Shown: positions 39,722-51,395 of the stretch, in pieces | How positions within the stretch are numbered: position 1 is the stretch's first letter | Layout: every line of letters starts with the position of its first letter | Origin: Bartonella tribocorum CIP 105476 | GTDB taxonomy: Bacteria; Pseudomonadota; Alphaproteobacteria; Rhizobiales; Rhizobiaceae | Assembly (NCBI RefSeq): GCF_000196435.1 | Contig: NC_010161.1 | Coordinates: forward strand, 2,065,001 to 2,129,000 | DNA length: 64,000 bases | Direction: 5' to 3' | Program-made: the position numbers and the translations under genes | Notes under the pieces: model-generated | The model's database searches: none | Told to the model about the DNA's origin: nothing | What the model saw: only the letters and a program-made list of their open reading frames with translations

Positions 39722-39880
39722 ATGTTTAGGCTTTTACAGGCCATTTGGATCGCGATTTTCCCCACTATCTACCAATTTCTACTGCTAGCATGTTTTTATA
39801 GTTACTCATTTACTCTCATCATGAACCGTCTTATGTATTTTCTAAAGACAATTGTAAAACTCTTGAAAGAACAGAAATAA
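39722..39880 (+). CDS. Possible small membrane peptide
   Basis: 52 residues: MFRLLQAIWIAIFPTIYQFL, continuing hydrophobic to about 30, then an amphipathic basic end (FLKTIVKLLKEQK). There is no good ribosome binding site (AGG is 16 bases upstream), so translation is doubtful; kept because composition and helix-basic tail are unlike the surrounding spacer. Confidence 0.3.
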   Translation: MFRLLQAIWIAIFPTIYQFLLLACFYSYSFTLIMNRLMYFLKTIVKLLKEQK

Positions 39881-40091
39881 GCAAACAAAGGGCTCACTCC
39901 CCCGCGCCACTCAGTCAACAACTGCTCTGTACACAACACAACCTCTTACCAATGCGCTCTCACTTTCAGATCACCACCTCTCAACGATAGTGCTTTATTA
40001 AAACATGCCTTGCCCCTTATCCCGAATATTTTTACTCTTTTCGCTCTCCTCAAAATACAAACAGCATAACAGGATAAAAAATGTTCTAATG

Positions 40092-40331
40092 TTTCTTGCC
40101 AATCCCCTGAAATTATTTTATCACTTAAAAGATATTTTGATCGTCCACGCAGCGATCAAGAGGGAACTGAAAGCCCTAAGCTCTAGTGTAAAAACGAACC
40201 CACTCTTGTGGGTATCCCGGGATTCCGGGAGTTTTTGCCATGTCCAGGTGCGATAAGCACTAAAAGCAAAAAAGCTGACTAGAGCTCAGTACTTTTAGAC
40301 TCCCGGAATACCAATGCGAGGGCGCTCGCAT
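40092..40331 (+). ncRNA. Brt-like structured leader, copy 3
   Basis: All elements kept: TTGATCG/CGATCAA, hairpin A extended to ACCCAC/GTGGGT, hairpin B plus T run, outer stem ATTCCGGGAG/CTCCCGGAAT, inner CTAAAAG/CTTTTAG, and GCGAG/CTCGC. The RNA looks sound although its regulator gene is broken. Confidence 0.75.
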
Positions 40332-40349
40332 CCGGTGGGGGGACGCAAA

Positions 40350-40736
40350 GTGCAAACTAAAAATCTATATTTTAACGACATTTCTGATTAAGAAAAAGAA
40401 TTCGTCATAGATAATTGCAATGGAGGGACGCATTTCAGAGATGCTTTCTCAAAAAGAACAAGGGAGTTCTTGAGGTGTCAGTTTCCAATAAATCCAAAAG
40501 GATGAAAAGGCGCCAATTGCGTCAGCACAAAACGTTTACAAGAAATTTCTAAAAAACCGCAAGTTCCAACAAGCTTTTTTATGCGGATCTTTCAACAGCG
40601 GATATTCGCACAAAAGAAAATCACTCACACTATAGATCAATACATCTACAGTGAAAAAGAACACGCCCTTTTAAAAAACTTTAGAGAGCTCCACCCTAAA
40701 AAACAGAAAACCATTTTGTGGTTGATTTCTAATTAG
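40350..40736 (+). pseudogene. XRE regulator pseudogene, copy 3
   Basis: Starts GTG at the usual position but meets TAA after 13 codons. Several frameshifts follow; the C-terminal end (YSEKEHALLKNFRELHPKKQ-like) is still readable to 40736. Confidence 0.85.
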
Positions 40737-42460
40737 ACAAAAGCGCACCACTCAACATGACTCGCTCATATATCCAACAACAAAGCAAACCTCAGTAAAA
40801 ATTTATGCCCCCTTAAACGACAGTATTTCATCAGGTGCCACCAGCCAGATTCTATCTCCTCACGCCATCCTTCATCCCTTCGCGTCACTGCCTTTTGTAT
40901 ACGCCCCTCCTAACCTATCCACACGCACGCTTTCCATTCTCCATTCCTATCTCTCCAATCACCACACCAACACGCCCCCTCTTTCCTCCCAACTCATCTC
41001 TCCATTGACAAACACTTCTTTTCCCTCTTTCTATCTTCCACTCTTCTTCACCCTCTTGTCTCCAGCCATCTCCACATCTCTCTATCTTCCACTCTTCTCC
41101 CCCCCTTCAACATATTTCACGCCATGTGATAACAACCCCACATGCTCCAAAGCACGTACAACACATAAATCCGCCATGTCCTTAACTTCCTCTTACTTTT
41201 TTACAGTTTCACGTTTTTAGGCTTGATCATCTTTACTAAAAAGCAGCCAAACAAAACGTCCACCCACACCGCTCTGTAAACAAAGATCTTTAAACGATAA
41301 TCCAGCCTTTTACACAGCGCCCCTGACCGTCTTCAGATCACACCGTCCCTCAAACAAAGCTTAAGCGCAACAAGCCACGTCCTATCTCCTCACACCATGC
41401 TTCACGCCCCCCTTCACACCAACTCTTTTACACACCATCCCCTCTAGCCTATCCATATTCACCCTCTCTATTCTCCATTTCTCCCTCCTCTCGTCAACGC
41501 ACCAACAGATTTACCCCCCCTTTCATCTCCGCTTACCCTTTCATTCACAAGCGCGTTCTCCCCAATCCTCTTACCCCATTCCATGCCAAGACAAAAACAC
41601 GCACAAGGCATAAATTCTTCATTTCTCTTTTACGGCTACACATTTTTACGTTTTTATATCTTGACAGAACACAGCCAAATAAAACGCCCCCCAGCATCTC
41701 ACATTGCTCTGTCAAGCATCCAACATCTTGGTAGCAGCTTTCTCTTACCCCACTACTCATGCCGATCAGCACACCTCAAACGCGGTTTTTTCATCAATTT
41801 CAATAAGCAAGCTCTTTCTGAATATTCTTATACTCTTCCCCGCAAACTCAAAAAGAAAAAGCTCCTACAAGTACAGGCCAATTCTCCTTCTTAAAGCAAA
41901 TAACCCCACTCAAAGGATAAAGCTTCCCACACACCGCAAAAAGCTTACAAGCAAGCCCTTCCTCTTCACTCAACATCTTTCCTTTTCACACTTTCCGTCC
42001 CCTCGTTCTCTGAGCACATTCCACCCCATCATAAAAACACGCACAAGGCATAAATTCTTCATTTCTCTTTTACAGCTACACATTTTTACGCTTTTATATC
42101 TTGACAGAACACAGCCAAATAAAATGCCTACCCAGCATCTCACATTACTCTGTCAAGCATCCAACATCTTGGTAGCAGCTTTCTCTTACCCCACCACGCA
42201 TAGCTCGATCAACACACCAGAGAACACCCCAAACAACAGCATTTCATCAATTTCGACAAACAAACTTTTCCTGAATATTCTTACACGCGCTCCCATGGGG
42301 ACACAGAATGAAAGTTCCCACAATACTGATCTACAAGAAAGAAAACGCCTCTGACCGCGCCCGCATAGCACGATCAGCACACCGGAGTAGACCTCAAACA
42401 ATGGTGTTTTATGGCACAAGAGAATGATCACCACCCTCTATAGCGTAAATTTCCCCCAAC
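40737..42460. repeat. C-rich spacer with ~290-bp direct repeat and three 8-bp-unit modules
   Basis: No gene. 41583-41870 and 42028-42315 are diverged direct repeats (GGCATAAATTCTTCATTTCT, CATCCAACATCTTGGTAGCA, CTTTCTCTTACCCCAC). Modules of 8-bp units lie at about 41190-41235, 41624-41670 and 42062-42110. Confidence 0.75.
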
Positions 42461-45040
42461 TTATGTTTCCGGTAAAAACGCCAATCGATCACCTTGCTTT
42501 GTCACTGTCACCGTTGTCTCATCTTGTATTTCTCCAAACAAGATTTTTTCTGCGAGAGGATCTTGAATTTCCTTTTGGATAATCCGTTTAAGCGGACGTG
42601 CCCCATAAAGGGGATCATAACCTTTATCGGCAAGGAATTCTCGTACTTCTGGTTTGATTTGCAAAGTTATGTTGCGTTCATTGAGCAAATTTTGCAAATG
42701 CTGTATCTGAATATCAACAATCGCCTCCATATCTTTGCGTTGCAACCGTTCAAAGAGAATAATCTCATCAATACGGTTTAAAAACTCCGGACGGAAAGCG
42801 GCTTTCACCACATTCATGACATCGTCTTTTGCTTGATTCACCGTTTGTCCTTCAGGCAAAGCAGTTAAAAATTCAGCGCCAAGATTTGAGGTCATAATCA
42901 ACAAAGTGTTCCGAAAATCGACCGTTCTTCCTTGACTATCGGTCAAGCGCCCTTCATCCAACACTTGCAGCAGCAGATTAAAGATATCCGGATGCGCCTT
43001 TTCAATTTCATCAAAGAGAATAACTTGATAAGGTCTTCTTCGTACAGCCTCTGTCAGCACGCCCCCTTCTTCATATCCAACATATCCTGGAGGTGCTCCG
43101 ATCAAGCGTGCTCCTGCATGTTTTTCCATATATTCCGACATATCAATACGCAACATGGCATTGGGATCTTGAAAAAGAAACGCTGCCAGAGCTTTGGTGA
43201 GTTCGGTTTTCCCCACACCGGTAGGTCCCAAGAACATGAAAGAACCCAGAGGACGATTGGGATCTTGCAACCCTGCCCGCGCCCGCCGTACAGCCCGCGC
43301 AACCGCTTGAACCGCTTCACCCTGTCCCACAACACGGGTAGCAATTTCATCTTCCATGCGCAAGAGCGCTTCGCGTTCTGCTTCCAGCATCCGATCAACA
43401 GGAATACCGGTCCAGCGTGAAACAATCCGCGCAACATGTTCAGCGGTCACCGTTTCTTCAACGAGATGATTTTGCTGGTCATCATTTTCGGCTAAAGTTA
43501 ATTGTTTTTCGAGTTCCGGAATAACACTATAAGCCAATTCCCCAGCTTTTTGGAATTGTCCATCACGTTGAGCAATAGCTAAAGCATTGCGTGCTTCTTC
43601 GAGTTGTTTTTTCAAATCGGCCGCATGCCCTAATTTTTGTTTTTCAGCCTGCCAAGCCGTCGTCATTTCCGCAGACTGTTGTTCCAATATTTTGAGTTCT
43701 TCCTGCACATTTTTCAAACGCTCTTTTGCAGTTGGCTCGACATCTGTCTTCAAAGCTTCCCGTTCGATTTTTAACTGTAAAATTCGCCGATCAAGGGCAT
43801 CGAGTTCCTCTGGCTTTGAATCAACCTGCATCCGCAAGCGTGCGGCTGCTTCATCGATAAGATCAATCGCTTTATCCGGCAAGAACCGATCCGTAATATA
43901 ACGCGAAGAGAGCTTTGCAGCAGCAATCAAAGCACTGTCGGCCAAACGCACTTTGTGGTGTTGTTCGTATTTTTCTTTAATCCCGCGCAAGATAGAAATG
44001 GTATCTTCTAAAGAGGGCTCTGGAACAAAGACAGGTTGAAAGCGGCGTGCCAAAGCAGCATCTTTTTCGACATATTTTCGATATTCATCAAGGGTAGTCG
44101 CGCCCACACAATGGAGTTCACCACGAGCCAGAGCAGGTTTTAGCAAGTTTGAAGCATCCATAGGACCATCGGATTTTCCTGCTCCCACGAGATTGTGCAA
44201 TTCATCAATAAAGAGGATAATTTGTCCATTTTCGGCTTGCACTTCAGCCAACACCGCTTTAAGGCGCTCTTCAAATTCCCCGCGATATTTTGCCCCCGCA
44301 ATAAGCGCGCCCATATCGAGCGCATAAAGTTGTTTATCACGCAAAGTTTCCGGCACATCGCCATTGATAATACGCAGTGCCAACCCTTCCACAATGGCGG
44401 TTTTTCCCACACCGGGTTCACCGATCAGCACGGGATTATTTTTTGTTCGCCGTGAGAGCACTTGAATGGCGCGACGAATTTCTTCTTCCCGCCCAATAAC
44501 AGGGTCGAGTTTTCCTTCGCGTGCATCTTTTGTGAGATCACGGGCATATTTTTGCAAGGCATCATATTGACCTTCGGCATGGGGGCTTGTGGCTGTTTTT
44601 CCTTTGCGCAGTGCATTAATTGCCTGATTAAGGGCTTGCGGAGTCAACCCAGCCTTTGTGAGAATATCAGCTGTTTTTGCGGATTTTTCCATAAGCAGCG
44701 CTTGCAAGATGCGCTCGACAGTGACAAATTGATCACCGGCTTTTTGCGCGAGCTCCTCAGCCAGCGCAAAGACTTTTGCCACCGGCTGCGAGAGATAGAG
44801 TTGTCCATTTCCCCCTTGTACTTTTGGCAAAGCCTCGAGAGCTTCTTTAAGCGTCTTTTGAATAAGCTTAAGATCCCCCCCTGCTTTTTGGATAAGCGAC
44901 GCCGCCAATCCTTGAGCATCGTCTAACAAGACTTTCAAGAAATGCTCCGGCATAAACTGCTGATGATCGGAAGCCAGAGCATTATTTTGTGCGGATTGTA
45001 AAAACCCCTGCACGCGTTCGCTATATTTTTCCAGGTTCAT
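42461..45040 (-). CDS. clpB: ClpB disaggregase
   Basis: 859 residues from the ATG at 45040 (GAAAGGAAA upstream; [20 protein letters not shown] is the canonical start); the frame extends further only as non-homologous sequence. N-domain to about 145; AAA1 with GEPGVGKT and [12 protein letters not shown]; coiled-coil M domain about 400-520 ([20 protein letters not shown]); AAA2 with GPTGVGKT and [21 protein letters not shown]-terminal domain ending [23 protein letters not shown]-driven hexamer that works with DnaK to rescue aggregated proteins. In relatives it usually follows the DUF4167 gene; here flanked by repeat-filled spacers instead. Confidence 0.97.
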   Translation of the reverse strand: MNLEKYSERVQGFLQSAQNNALASDHQQFMPEHFLKVLLDDAQGLAASLIQKAGGDLKLIQKTLKEALEALPKVQGGNGQLYLSQPVAKVFALAEELAQKAGDQFVTVERILQALLMEKSAKTADILTKAGLTPQALNQAINALRKGKTATSPHAEGQYDALQKYARDLTKDAREGKLDPVIGREEEIRRAIQVLSRRTKNNPVLIGEPGVGKTAIVEGLALRIINGDVPETLRDKQLYALDMGALIAGAKYRGEFEERLKAVLAEVQAENGQIILFIDELHNLVGAGKSDGPMDASNLLKPALARGELHCVGATTLDEYRKYVEKDAALARRFQPVFVPEPSLEDTISILRGIKEKYEQHHKVRLADSALIAAAKLSSRYITDRFLPDKAIDLIDEAAARLRMQVDSKPEELDALDRRILQLKIEREALKTDVEPTAKERLKNVQEELKILEQQSAEMTTAWQAEKQKLGHAADLKKQLEEARNALAIAQRDGQFQKAGELAYSVIPELEKQLTLAENDDQQNHLVEETVTAEHVARIVSRWTGIPVDRMLEAEREALLRMEDEIATRVVGQGEAVQAVARAVRRARAGLQDPNRPLGSFMFLGPTGVGKTELTKALAAFLFQDPNAMLRIDMSEYMEKHAGARLIGAPPGYVGYEEGGVLTEAVRRRPYQVILFDEIEKAHPDIFNLLLQVLDEGRLTDSQGRTVDFRNTLLIMTSNLGAEFLTALPEGQTVNQAKDDVMNVVKAAFRPEFLNRIDEIILFERLQRKDMEAIVDIQIQHLQNLLNERNITLQIKPEVREFLADKGYDPLYGARPLKRIIQKEIQDPLAEKILFGEIQDETTVTVTKQGDRLAFLPET

Positions 45041-48000
45041 TTTTTTCCTTTCTTGGGGCAACCCTTTAGGCATCCCTTCTTCGTCATCGCCACGGCCCTT
45101 TTGCTCTCTCAAACCACCCACCAAAAGCTCTCCCCATCACGTCATAAAGACCGCCCCACCACACGAACACCAGAAACGTTGAAGCATGAAGAACTGTCGT
45201 GTTAAAATGAATATGGGTTGTGATCCAAATGAGTGCAAGAGCAAAACATGAAAGAAAAAACAAGAACAAGAAACGCGTGCGAAAAACCTCATAGAACCAG
45301 AAGATAGAGCACCAAGATTTTGCAAAAAAGCTCTCCCCAAATTGGCTCTCATCCCTTGCGACAAATCGCCCATTCTCCCCTCCTTAAAGAGATTGACAAG
45401 CCCCATTCCCTCACGGACTTCCTTTCCTCACTTCCTTTCCCCTCACGCACTCTATCCTCCATTCCCATCCCGTCAACACATTCTCGTCCCCCGCTCCGCG
45501 CTTGTTCCTTCATTCCCCTCTCACACACCAACAGTACTCTTCATCGCAATTTATCTCTCCATTCACAAGACGCGCTTTTCCCAATCCTCTCACTCTCTCA
45601 AACCACAGATCACGCAACATCTTTTCGCAGAAACCAACTTTTATAAAAGGAATAAACCATCCTCAATCTATTGCCAACATGACACATCCTTACGCATAAG
45701 AATTTTCTCATCTCCCCACGCCCCAAACAACATCATTTCATAGAAGCTTACGAGCAAGCCGCCCCATTCCCTCACGCATCCCTTCGCACCACCACCTTTT
45801 TTACGCACCATCCCATCAACACACTTACAACTTAACACTCTTCTCCATCCCAGCTTGTCTCCTTATATTCCTCCAGTCACGCACCAACAGCGTGCTCTCC
45901 ATCCTCACTTATCTCTCCATTCACAAGACGCGCTTTTCCCAATCCTCTCCCCCACTCCACACCATGATAACAACCCAACATCCTCCAAAATCCTTCTCAC
46001 CCCAAACATACACAACGCATAAACCTTCCACGCCCTTAACTTCCTCTTCCTTTTTTACGGCTCCACGTTTTTACGTCTTTACAGAAAGGAGCCAAACAAA
46101 AGATTCACACCACCACCGAACAATTTCCTTGCTTAAAAAATTCCCCCAAAGGACAAAACGTCTCCCCCACCCTACAGCGTTCTATAAACAACAACCCAAC
46201 TTCTTGCCCCACACCGCCACCTTCAAAGATCCCACAAAACGACGGTATTTCATCAGACACAACAGACAAGCCTCATTCCCTCACGCCATTCTTCACACAA
46301 CCCTTCGCACCAACACTTTCTCTATGTTTGCCACTTTTTTGCTCGTCACGCTTAAATATAAAAAGCAATCCGACCATCCGGATATTGCCAACATGACGCA
46401 TCCTTACGCATAAGAATTTTCTCATCTCCCCACGCCTCAAACAACATCATTTCATAGAAGCTTACGAGCAAGCGCCCCATTCCCTCACGCCATCCTTTCC
46501 AACACCTCACACACTCTATCCTCTATTCCCCTCTCGTCAACATACTCTCGTCCCCTCATCTCCATATGCAGTTTCTCCCCCTTCCCAATTGCGCCACAGC
46601 ACTTAACACCCCTTTTCACCCAAACTTATCTCTCCATTCACAAGACTTGTTCCCCAAATGCTCTTCCCCCACTCCACACCATGATAACACCCCAACATGC
46701 CCCCAAATCCTTCCCCCCCAAAAAATACACAAACACATAAACCTTCTACGTCCTTAACTTCCCCTTCCTTTTTTACGTCTCCACGTTTTTACGCTTTTAC
46801 ACTTTTACAGAAAATGACAAACGAAACTTCCAAATCACCACCGAACAATCTCCTTGCTTAAAAATCCCCCCAAAGAACAAAACGCACCCCATACCGCTCC
46901 GTCAACAATTCTCATCCCCCCACGCCATCCTTTCTTCCCCTCTCACGCACTCTATCCTCCATTTCCACCCCTTCCCGTCAATACATTCTTGTCTCTCGAT
47001 CCAAGCTTGTCCCTTCATTCCCCTCTCACGCACCAACAGCGTGCTCTCCATCCTCACTTATCTCTCCATTCACAAGACGCGCTTTTCCCAATCCTCTCCC
47101 CCACTCCACACCATGATAACAACCCAACATCCTCCAAAATCCTTCTCACCCCAAACATACACAACGCATAAACCTTCCACGCCCTTAACTTCCTCTTCCT
47201 TTTTTACGGCTCCACGTTTTTACGTCTTTACAGAAAGGAGCCAAACAAAAGATTCACACCACCACCGAACAATTTCCTTGCTTAAAAAATTCCCCTAACC
47301 GCTTCCTAACATTCCGCTTTTCCACCCCACACTGCTCCAACCACAAGGCTCTACACCCCAGCTTCTTACCCTACCCCCTACAGAACAAAGCTGTCCCCTT
47401 TCATTCGCAAACTCTTTTCCCCTCTCTCTCCATCTTTCATTCCCTCTCTCCTCCTCTCCAGTGAACACACCACCTCTTTCTCCCACTTTCCCCTCGATGC
47501 ACAAGCTCATTCTCCTCAATCCTCCCCCCATCCCACACCATGATACACACCCACCAATACACCTCTAAATCCTCTACACCCCAAATCCTACAAAACCACA
47601 AAGCCTCCACAACACAGAAATTCTCCACGTCCTTAACTTTTTCTTCCTTTTTTACATCTCCACGTTTTTACGCTTTTACACTTTTACAGAAAATGGCAAA
47701 CGAAACTTCCAAATCACCACCGAACAATTTCCTTGCTTAAAAAATTCCCCTAACCGCTTCCTAACATTCCGCTTTTCCACCCCACACTGCTCCAACCACA
47801 AGGCTCTACACCCCAGCTTCTTACCCTACCCCCTACAGAACAAAGCCTCCCTCTACGGACTTCAAGTCATCTCAAACGAAACTGTTTCATCAGATGCAAC
47901 AAGAAAAGATAGCCTCAATATTCATCACGCACTCTCACAAAAAAACGCTTAAATTGATATGCTTGAAGTTCCCTCAACGACATATCCCTGCTCTCATGCC

Positions 48001-48050
48001 CCCTTCTCATCCCCTATTTTACGGCATAACACGACAAAAACATTTTGATT
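45041..48050. repeat. 3-kb repeat-filled, pyrimidine-rich spacer upstream of clpB
   Basis: No supported gene. Near-identical ~260-bp blocks at 45890-46150 and 47030-47290, ~110-bp blocks at about 47282-47390 and 47740-47850, and a block at 46480-46790 that recurs at 60590-60900. The 8-bp-unit module occurs at about 46049, 46773, 47191 and 47651; the 46049 and 47191 copies lack exactly one unit. Minus-strand open frames (MxMEDRVRE-type) recur with the repeats and are compositional. Confidence 0.8.
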
Positions 48051-48051
48051 G

Positions 48052-48293
48052 TTCTTGCCAATCTTCTGAAATTCCTTTATTGATGAACACGTGTTTTTGA
48101 TCGTCTACGCAACGATCAAATAGGGATTTGAAAGCCCGAACGCTCAGTACATAAAAATCGATACCACTTTGCTGGTATTTCCCGGGTTTCCGGGAGCTTT
48201 TGCTATGTCCAGGTGCTTGTCTGCACTAAAAGCAAAAGGCTGGCTGAGCTCAGTGCTTTCAAACTCCCGGAATACCAACGCGAGGGCGCTCGC
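48052..48293 (+). ncRNA. Brt-like structured leader, copy 4
   Basis: Hairpin A is ATACCA-CTTTGC-TGGTAT, a different sequence from other copies yet still fully paired, i.e. compensatory change. Hairpin B (CCCGGGTTTCCGGG), outer stem TTCCGGGAG/CTCCCGGAA, inner GCACT/AGTGC, and GCGAG/CTCGC at 48280-48293. Followed by an intact regulator gene. Confidence 0.82.
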
Positions 48294-48311
48294 AACCGGA
48301 GGGGGTGCAAA

Positions 48312-48719
48312 GTGCAAAGCAAAAACCCACATTTTCAAACCAAAAACCCACATTTTATTGATGTTTCAATCGGCAAAAGAATTCGTCACAGACGCATGAC
48401 CATGTGGCTTTCCCAAAAAACATTAGGAAACTTTTTAGGTGTGAGTTTCCAACAAATCCAGAAATATGAAAAAGGTTTAAATCGTGTCAGTGCAAAATGT
48501 TTGCTTGAAATCGCTCAAAAACTGCAAGTCCCGATAAGCTTTTTTTATGAAGATCTTTTAGCCACCGATCTTGCCACAAAAGAAGATCTTGTCTCAGAAG
48601 GCAATCCCTCACACCATGATCAATACACCTACAGCGAAAAAGAACACGCCCTTTTAAAAAACTTTAGAGAACTCCAACCAAAAAAACAAAAAGCCATTTT
48701 ATGGTTGCTCTCTGATTAA
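48312..48719 (+). CDS. XRE-family regulator (Trp-like), intact copy 4
   Basis: 135 residues from the GTG at 48312 behind GGAGGGGG. Same build as copy 2: polar arm (SKNPHFQTKNPHFIDVS), HTH_3 domain (GKRIRHRRMTMWLSQKTLGN, VSFQQIQKYEKGLNRVSAKC, LQVPISFFYEDL), an extra five residues (DLATKEDLVSEGN) and C-terminal EKEHALLKNFRELQPKKQKA. Differences from copy 2 fall in the recognition-helix neighbourhood and in the linker, so targets may differ. A toxin-antitoxin operon follows 325 bp downstream. Confidence 0.85.
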   Translation: MQSKNPHFQTKNPHFIDVSIGKRIRHRRMTMWLSQKTLGNFLGVSFQQIQKYEKGLNRVSAKCLLEIAQKLQVPISFFYEDLLATDLATKEDLVSEGNPSHHDQYTYSEKEHALLKNFRELQPKKQKAILWLLSD

Positions 48720-48964
48720 GCAGAAGCCCGCACATTAACATTATTCGCTCATAGAGCCCTTTTGGTAAAATTGATGCCCCTCAAAGGAGTATACTTTAAA
48801 AGGCGCGACAAACAAACCCACCCTAAAACATTCAACACTCTCTCTTACAAAAAAATACCCCAATGGATAATAAAACCTATATGCTCAATATCGCCCTCAA
48901 ACTTCTGTATTTTACGACATAATAGGATAAAAACCAATATTCTTAATGAGTTACAACTGATCAC

Positions 48965-49023
48965 ACAACTAAAAGTAATTACATTTAACATTGACAATAC
49001 AACTAAAAGTAATTACATTTAAC
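48965..49023 (+). promoter_or_regulatory. Promoter and duplicated operator of the toxin-antitoxin operon
   Basis: TTGACA (48991-48996), 17 bp, TACATT (49014-49019) make a good sigma-70-type promoter. A 25-bp direct repeat (ACAACTAAAAGTAATTACAT...) at 48965-48989 and 48999-49023 brackets it, the second copy covering the -10; a likely binding site for the antitoxin or toxin-antitoxin complex. Confidence 0.7.
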
Positions 49024-49043
49024 GGAGAGAGTAAAAAGGAAAG

Positions 49044-49241
49044 ATGACCATGAAGACTGTTCTTTCTCCGCTAATTTCAGAATTCGAAACCGTGGAAGAG
49101 GAAACGGATTACACCGCGTGGTTGCGTGAAAAGGTAAGAGTTAGCCTTGCAAATCCTCATCCTACTATCTCACACGACGAAGTTATGGCTGAAATGGATA
49201 ATATAATAGACCAAATTGAAGCTGAAAAAAAGAAGTCCTAA
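49044..49241 (+). CDS. Antitoxin of a RelE/ParE-type toxin-antitoxin pair
   Basis: 65 residues: MTMKTVLSPLISEFETVEEE, then TDYTAWLREKVRVSLANPHP and HDEVMAEMDNIIDQIEAEKK. The second half matches the C-terminal toxin-wrapping helices of RelB/StbD-like antitoxins; the N-terminus would be the DNA-binding part. AAAAAGGAAAG precedes the start. Its stop overlaps the toxin start by one base (TAATG). Confidence 0.8.
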   Translation: MTMKTVLSPLISEFETVEEETDYTAWLREKVRVSLANPHPTISHDEVMAEMDNIIDQIEAEKKKS

Positions 49242-49528
49242 TGTTACCCATTATCTGGTTGGCTTGTGCTCGCGATGATTTAAATAAAATTTTAACTTAT
49301 ATTGCTTATGAAAGTCCGCCTGCTGCACGACGAATGAAGAGGCTTTTAGAAGATTCTGTACTCCCATTAGCTGAACATCCATACCTATACCGCCAAAGTG
49401 AGAAAGTCCCGGGATTACGAGAAGTTTTAGCCCATCCAAACTATCTTATATTGTACAGAGTAACGAAAACACAAATAGAGATCACCTCTGTGGTACATGC
49501 TCGCCGTAAATTTCCTATCTCCACCTGA
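49241..49528 (+). CDS. RelE/ParE-family toxin
   Basis: 95 residues. Family pattern: IIWLACARDDLNKILTYIAY, SPPAARRMKRLLEDSVLPLA, then GLREVLAHPNYLILYRVTKT and IEITSVVHARRKFP at the end. The RE-L-HPNY-LYRV-I-I-VVHARR arrangement is that of ParE/RelE toxins, which poison gyrase or cut mRNA; the sequence alone does not say which. Translationally coupled to the antitoxin. A 3' remnant of another XRE regulator lies just after it. Confidence 0.88.
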   Translation: MLPIIWLACARDDLNKILTYIAYESPPAARRMKRLLEDSVLPLAEHPYLYRQSEKVPGLREVLAHPNYLILYRVTKTQIEITSVVHARRKFPIST

Positions 49529-49559
49529 CTTAACAACAATCTAGCGTCTCTCAAGCTCT

Positions 49560-49719
49560 AAGAAAAACTCTTTTTATACTGATATATCAACAAAAGAAAA
49601 TGCCTCATATCGTGGTGATGAAAGTCTATCTAGTTAAAGAAAAATACTTACTTTTAAAAAACTTTAGAGAACTTAAGCCGAAAAAACAAAAAGCCATTTT
49701 ATGGTTGCTCTCTGATTAG
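49560..49719 (+). pseudogene. 3' remnant of an XRE regulator gene
   Basis: The last ~150 bp match the 3' ends of the regulator copies, notably TTTAAAAAACTTTAGAGAAC and AAAGCCATTTTATGGTTGCT; no leader or HTH part is left. The toxin-antitoxin operon sits between it and the intact copy 4, as if inserted into a former tandem of regulators. Confidence 0.8.
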
Positions 49720-50017
49720 GCAAAAGCGCACTCAAACGTTATATTTGTCAATACCCCTGCCTAAAATTCCGACACCTGATATCAACCGCCGCCACACAAT
49801 GATATTTTACGGCATGGTAGAACATCACAAAACCTCAAACGACAATGTTTTAGAGACTCATAGAGGAACAAACATCAAAGCCTCGGGAGAAATACTTCAC
49901 TATTCTCAGCAACATTTTATCTGACTTAACTGATCTATTCATTTCACTTCTTAAGCCGATTTTTCTTCCAACATTTCCTCATTATCTACTCTTTTTAGAT
50001 GAATCCGCAAAAGGGCT

Positions 50018-50410
50018 TCATCTCTTATAAGTACGTACATAATAACGTGTTACTCCAGCCTCATCATAATAGACAGTCGACAGAATACCTATATTTATTG
50101 GCATTATTTGATAAGTCAACTTAACACCATTTTGGTATCTGTTTGGTTGATCTGTATAGATCACGCAATATCCATTGCGTTGCAATAGATCGATAAATAA
50201 AGGCGTGAAATTATCTTCTATTTTACTTTTTTTCACAATAAGTGTTGTTTTAGCTGGCGGTAAAGAGTGTTTAAGATTGCGAACAAAATCATGAGCAATG
50301 AGTTGTATATCAGCCTGCGTAACATGTTGATCAACATAACTTGATGAATAATTCAAAGATGCGCAACCAGCCACCAACATAAGCGGTAATGGTAATAAAT
50401 ATTTTGACAT
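50018..50410 (-). CDS. TrbH-like conjugal transfer lipoprotein
   Basis: 130 residues from the ATG at 50410, with GGGGGG upstream. MSKYLLPLPLMLVAGC is a lipoprotein signal with Cys16. The mature part has DQHVTQADIQLIAHDFVRNL, LPPAKTTLIVKK, FTPLFIDLLQRNGYCVIYTD and a beta-rich end, the layout of TrbH of the Trb conjugation system. No other trb genes are in the window, so it is an orphan remnant or a domesticated envelope protein. Named by resemblance; no symbol assigned. Confidence 0.68.
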   Translation of the reverse strand: MSKYLLPLPLMLVAGCASLNYSSSYVDQHVTQADIQLIAHDFVRNLKHSLPPAKTTLIVKKSKIEDNFTPLFIDLLQRNGYCVIYTDQPNRYQNGVKLTYQIMPINIGILSTVYYDEAGVTRYYVRTYKR

Positions 50411-51395
50411 CTTTCCCCCCTCTCTCATTGTATTTTCTCCTGAGAAGCTCCTACATTAAAAATAAGAGCAATCTTGCTAAGAAGATAGTATTAACAATGT
50501 AGTGGTTTGCAATCAAGTGGTCGTCAATCAATTTTTCACGCATTTAAAAAACGACCACCCTCTCTGAGAGCTCTCAAAGCTTATACTTAACATACAAAAA
50601 ATATATAAGCACACAAAACAGATGAGCAAGCATAGAGCAGAAAGCAAAACTTCCAAATCACCACCGAGCAATCTCCTTGCTTAAAAATCTCCCCAAAGAA
50701 CAAAACGCACCCCATACCGCTCTGTAAACAATTCTCTCCCCCCACGCCATCCTTTCTTCTCCTCTCACGCACTCTATCCTCCATTTCCACCCCTTCCCGT
50801 CAATACATTCTTGTCTTTCGATCCAAGCTTGTCCCTTCATTCCCCTCTCACGCACCAACAGTGCTCTTCCTCCCAATTTATCTCTCCATTCACAAGCCCG
50901 TTCTCCTCAATCCTCTCACCCCCATTCCACGCCATGATGCACGCCCACCAAACACCTCCAAATCCTCTACATCCTACAGCCTCCACAACGCAGAAATTCT
51001 CCACATCACTTCCCCTTCTTTTTTATTTTTTTACGTTTTTATGCTTTTACAGAAAATGACAAACGAAATTTCCAAATCACCACCGAACAATCACCTTGCT
51101 TAAAAATCCCCCCAAAGAACAAAACACACCCCATACCGCTCCGTCAACAATTCTCATCCCCCCACAAACTTCTGCCCCCACCGTCAAGTCACCATCTCCT
51201 CAAAAGGCGGTGCTGCACAAGGCGCGATAAACAACCCCATCTCTAAAACATTCAACACTCTACTCTCTCTTACAAAAAAGCACCCCAATGGATAAAATCC
51301 ATATGCCCAATATCGCCCCTTAAAAAGAAGTATCAGCATAATCGGATAATTCTTGCGATCCCCAAAATATTGTTGTTCTCCAAATGCTTTGATTT
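50411..51395. repeat. Repeat-filled spacer
   Basis: No gene. 50650-50900 repeats sequence found at about 46810-47060, and an 8-bp-unit module lies at about 51010-51055 (GTTTTTAT, GCTTTTAC, AGAAA; units missing). AT-rich at 50411-50640. Confidence 0.7.

Noticed and set aside
45041..48050. Numerous 60-170-residue Pro/Ser/His-rich plus-strand frames and Gly/Glu-rich minus-strand frames
   Set aside because: They follow pyrimidine/purine strand bias, recur with the DNA repeats and lack binding sites and domains; same for 55.6-57.1 and 58.8-63.0 kb.
48144..48353. Minus-strand frame across leader copy 4 (similar ones exist in other copies)
   Set aside because: Lies on the opposite strand of a structured leader; differs in frame between copies.
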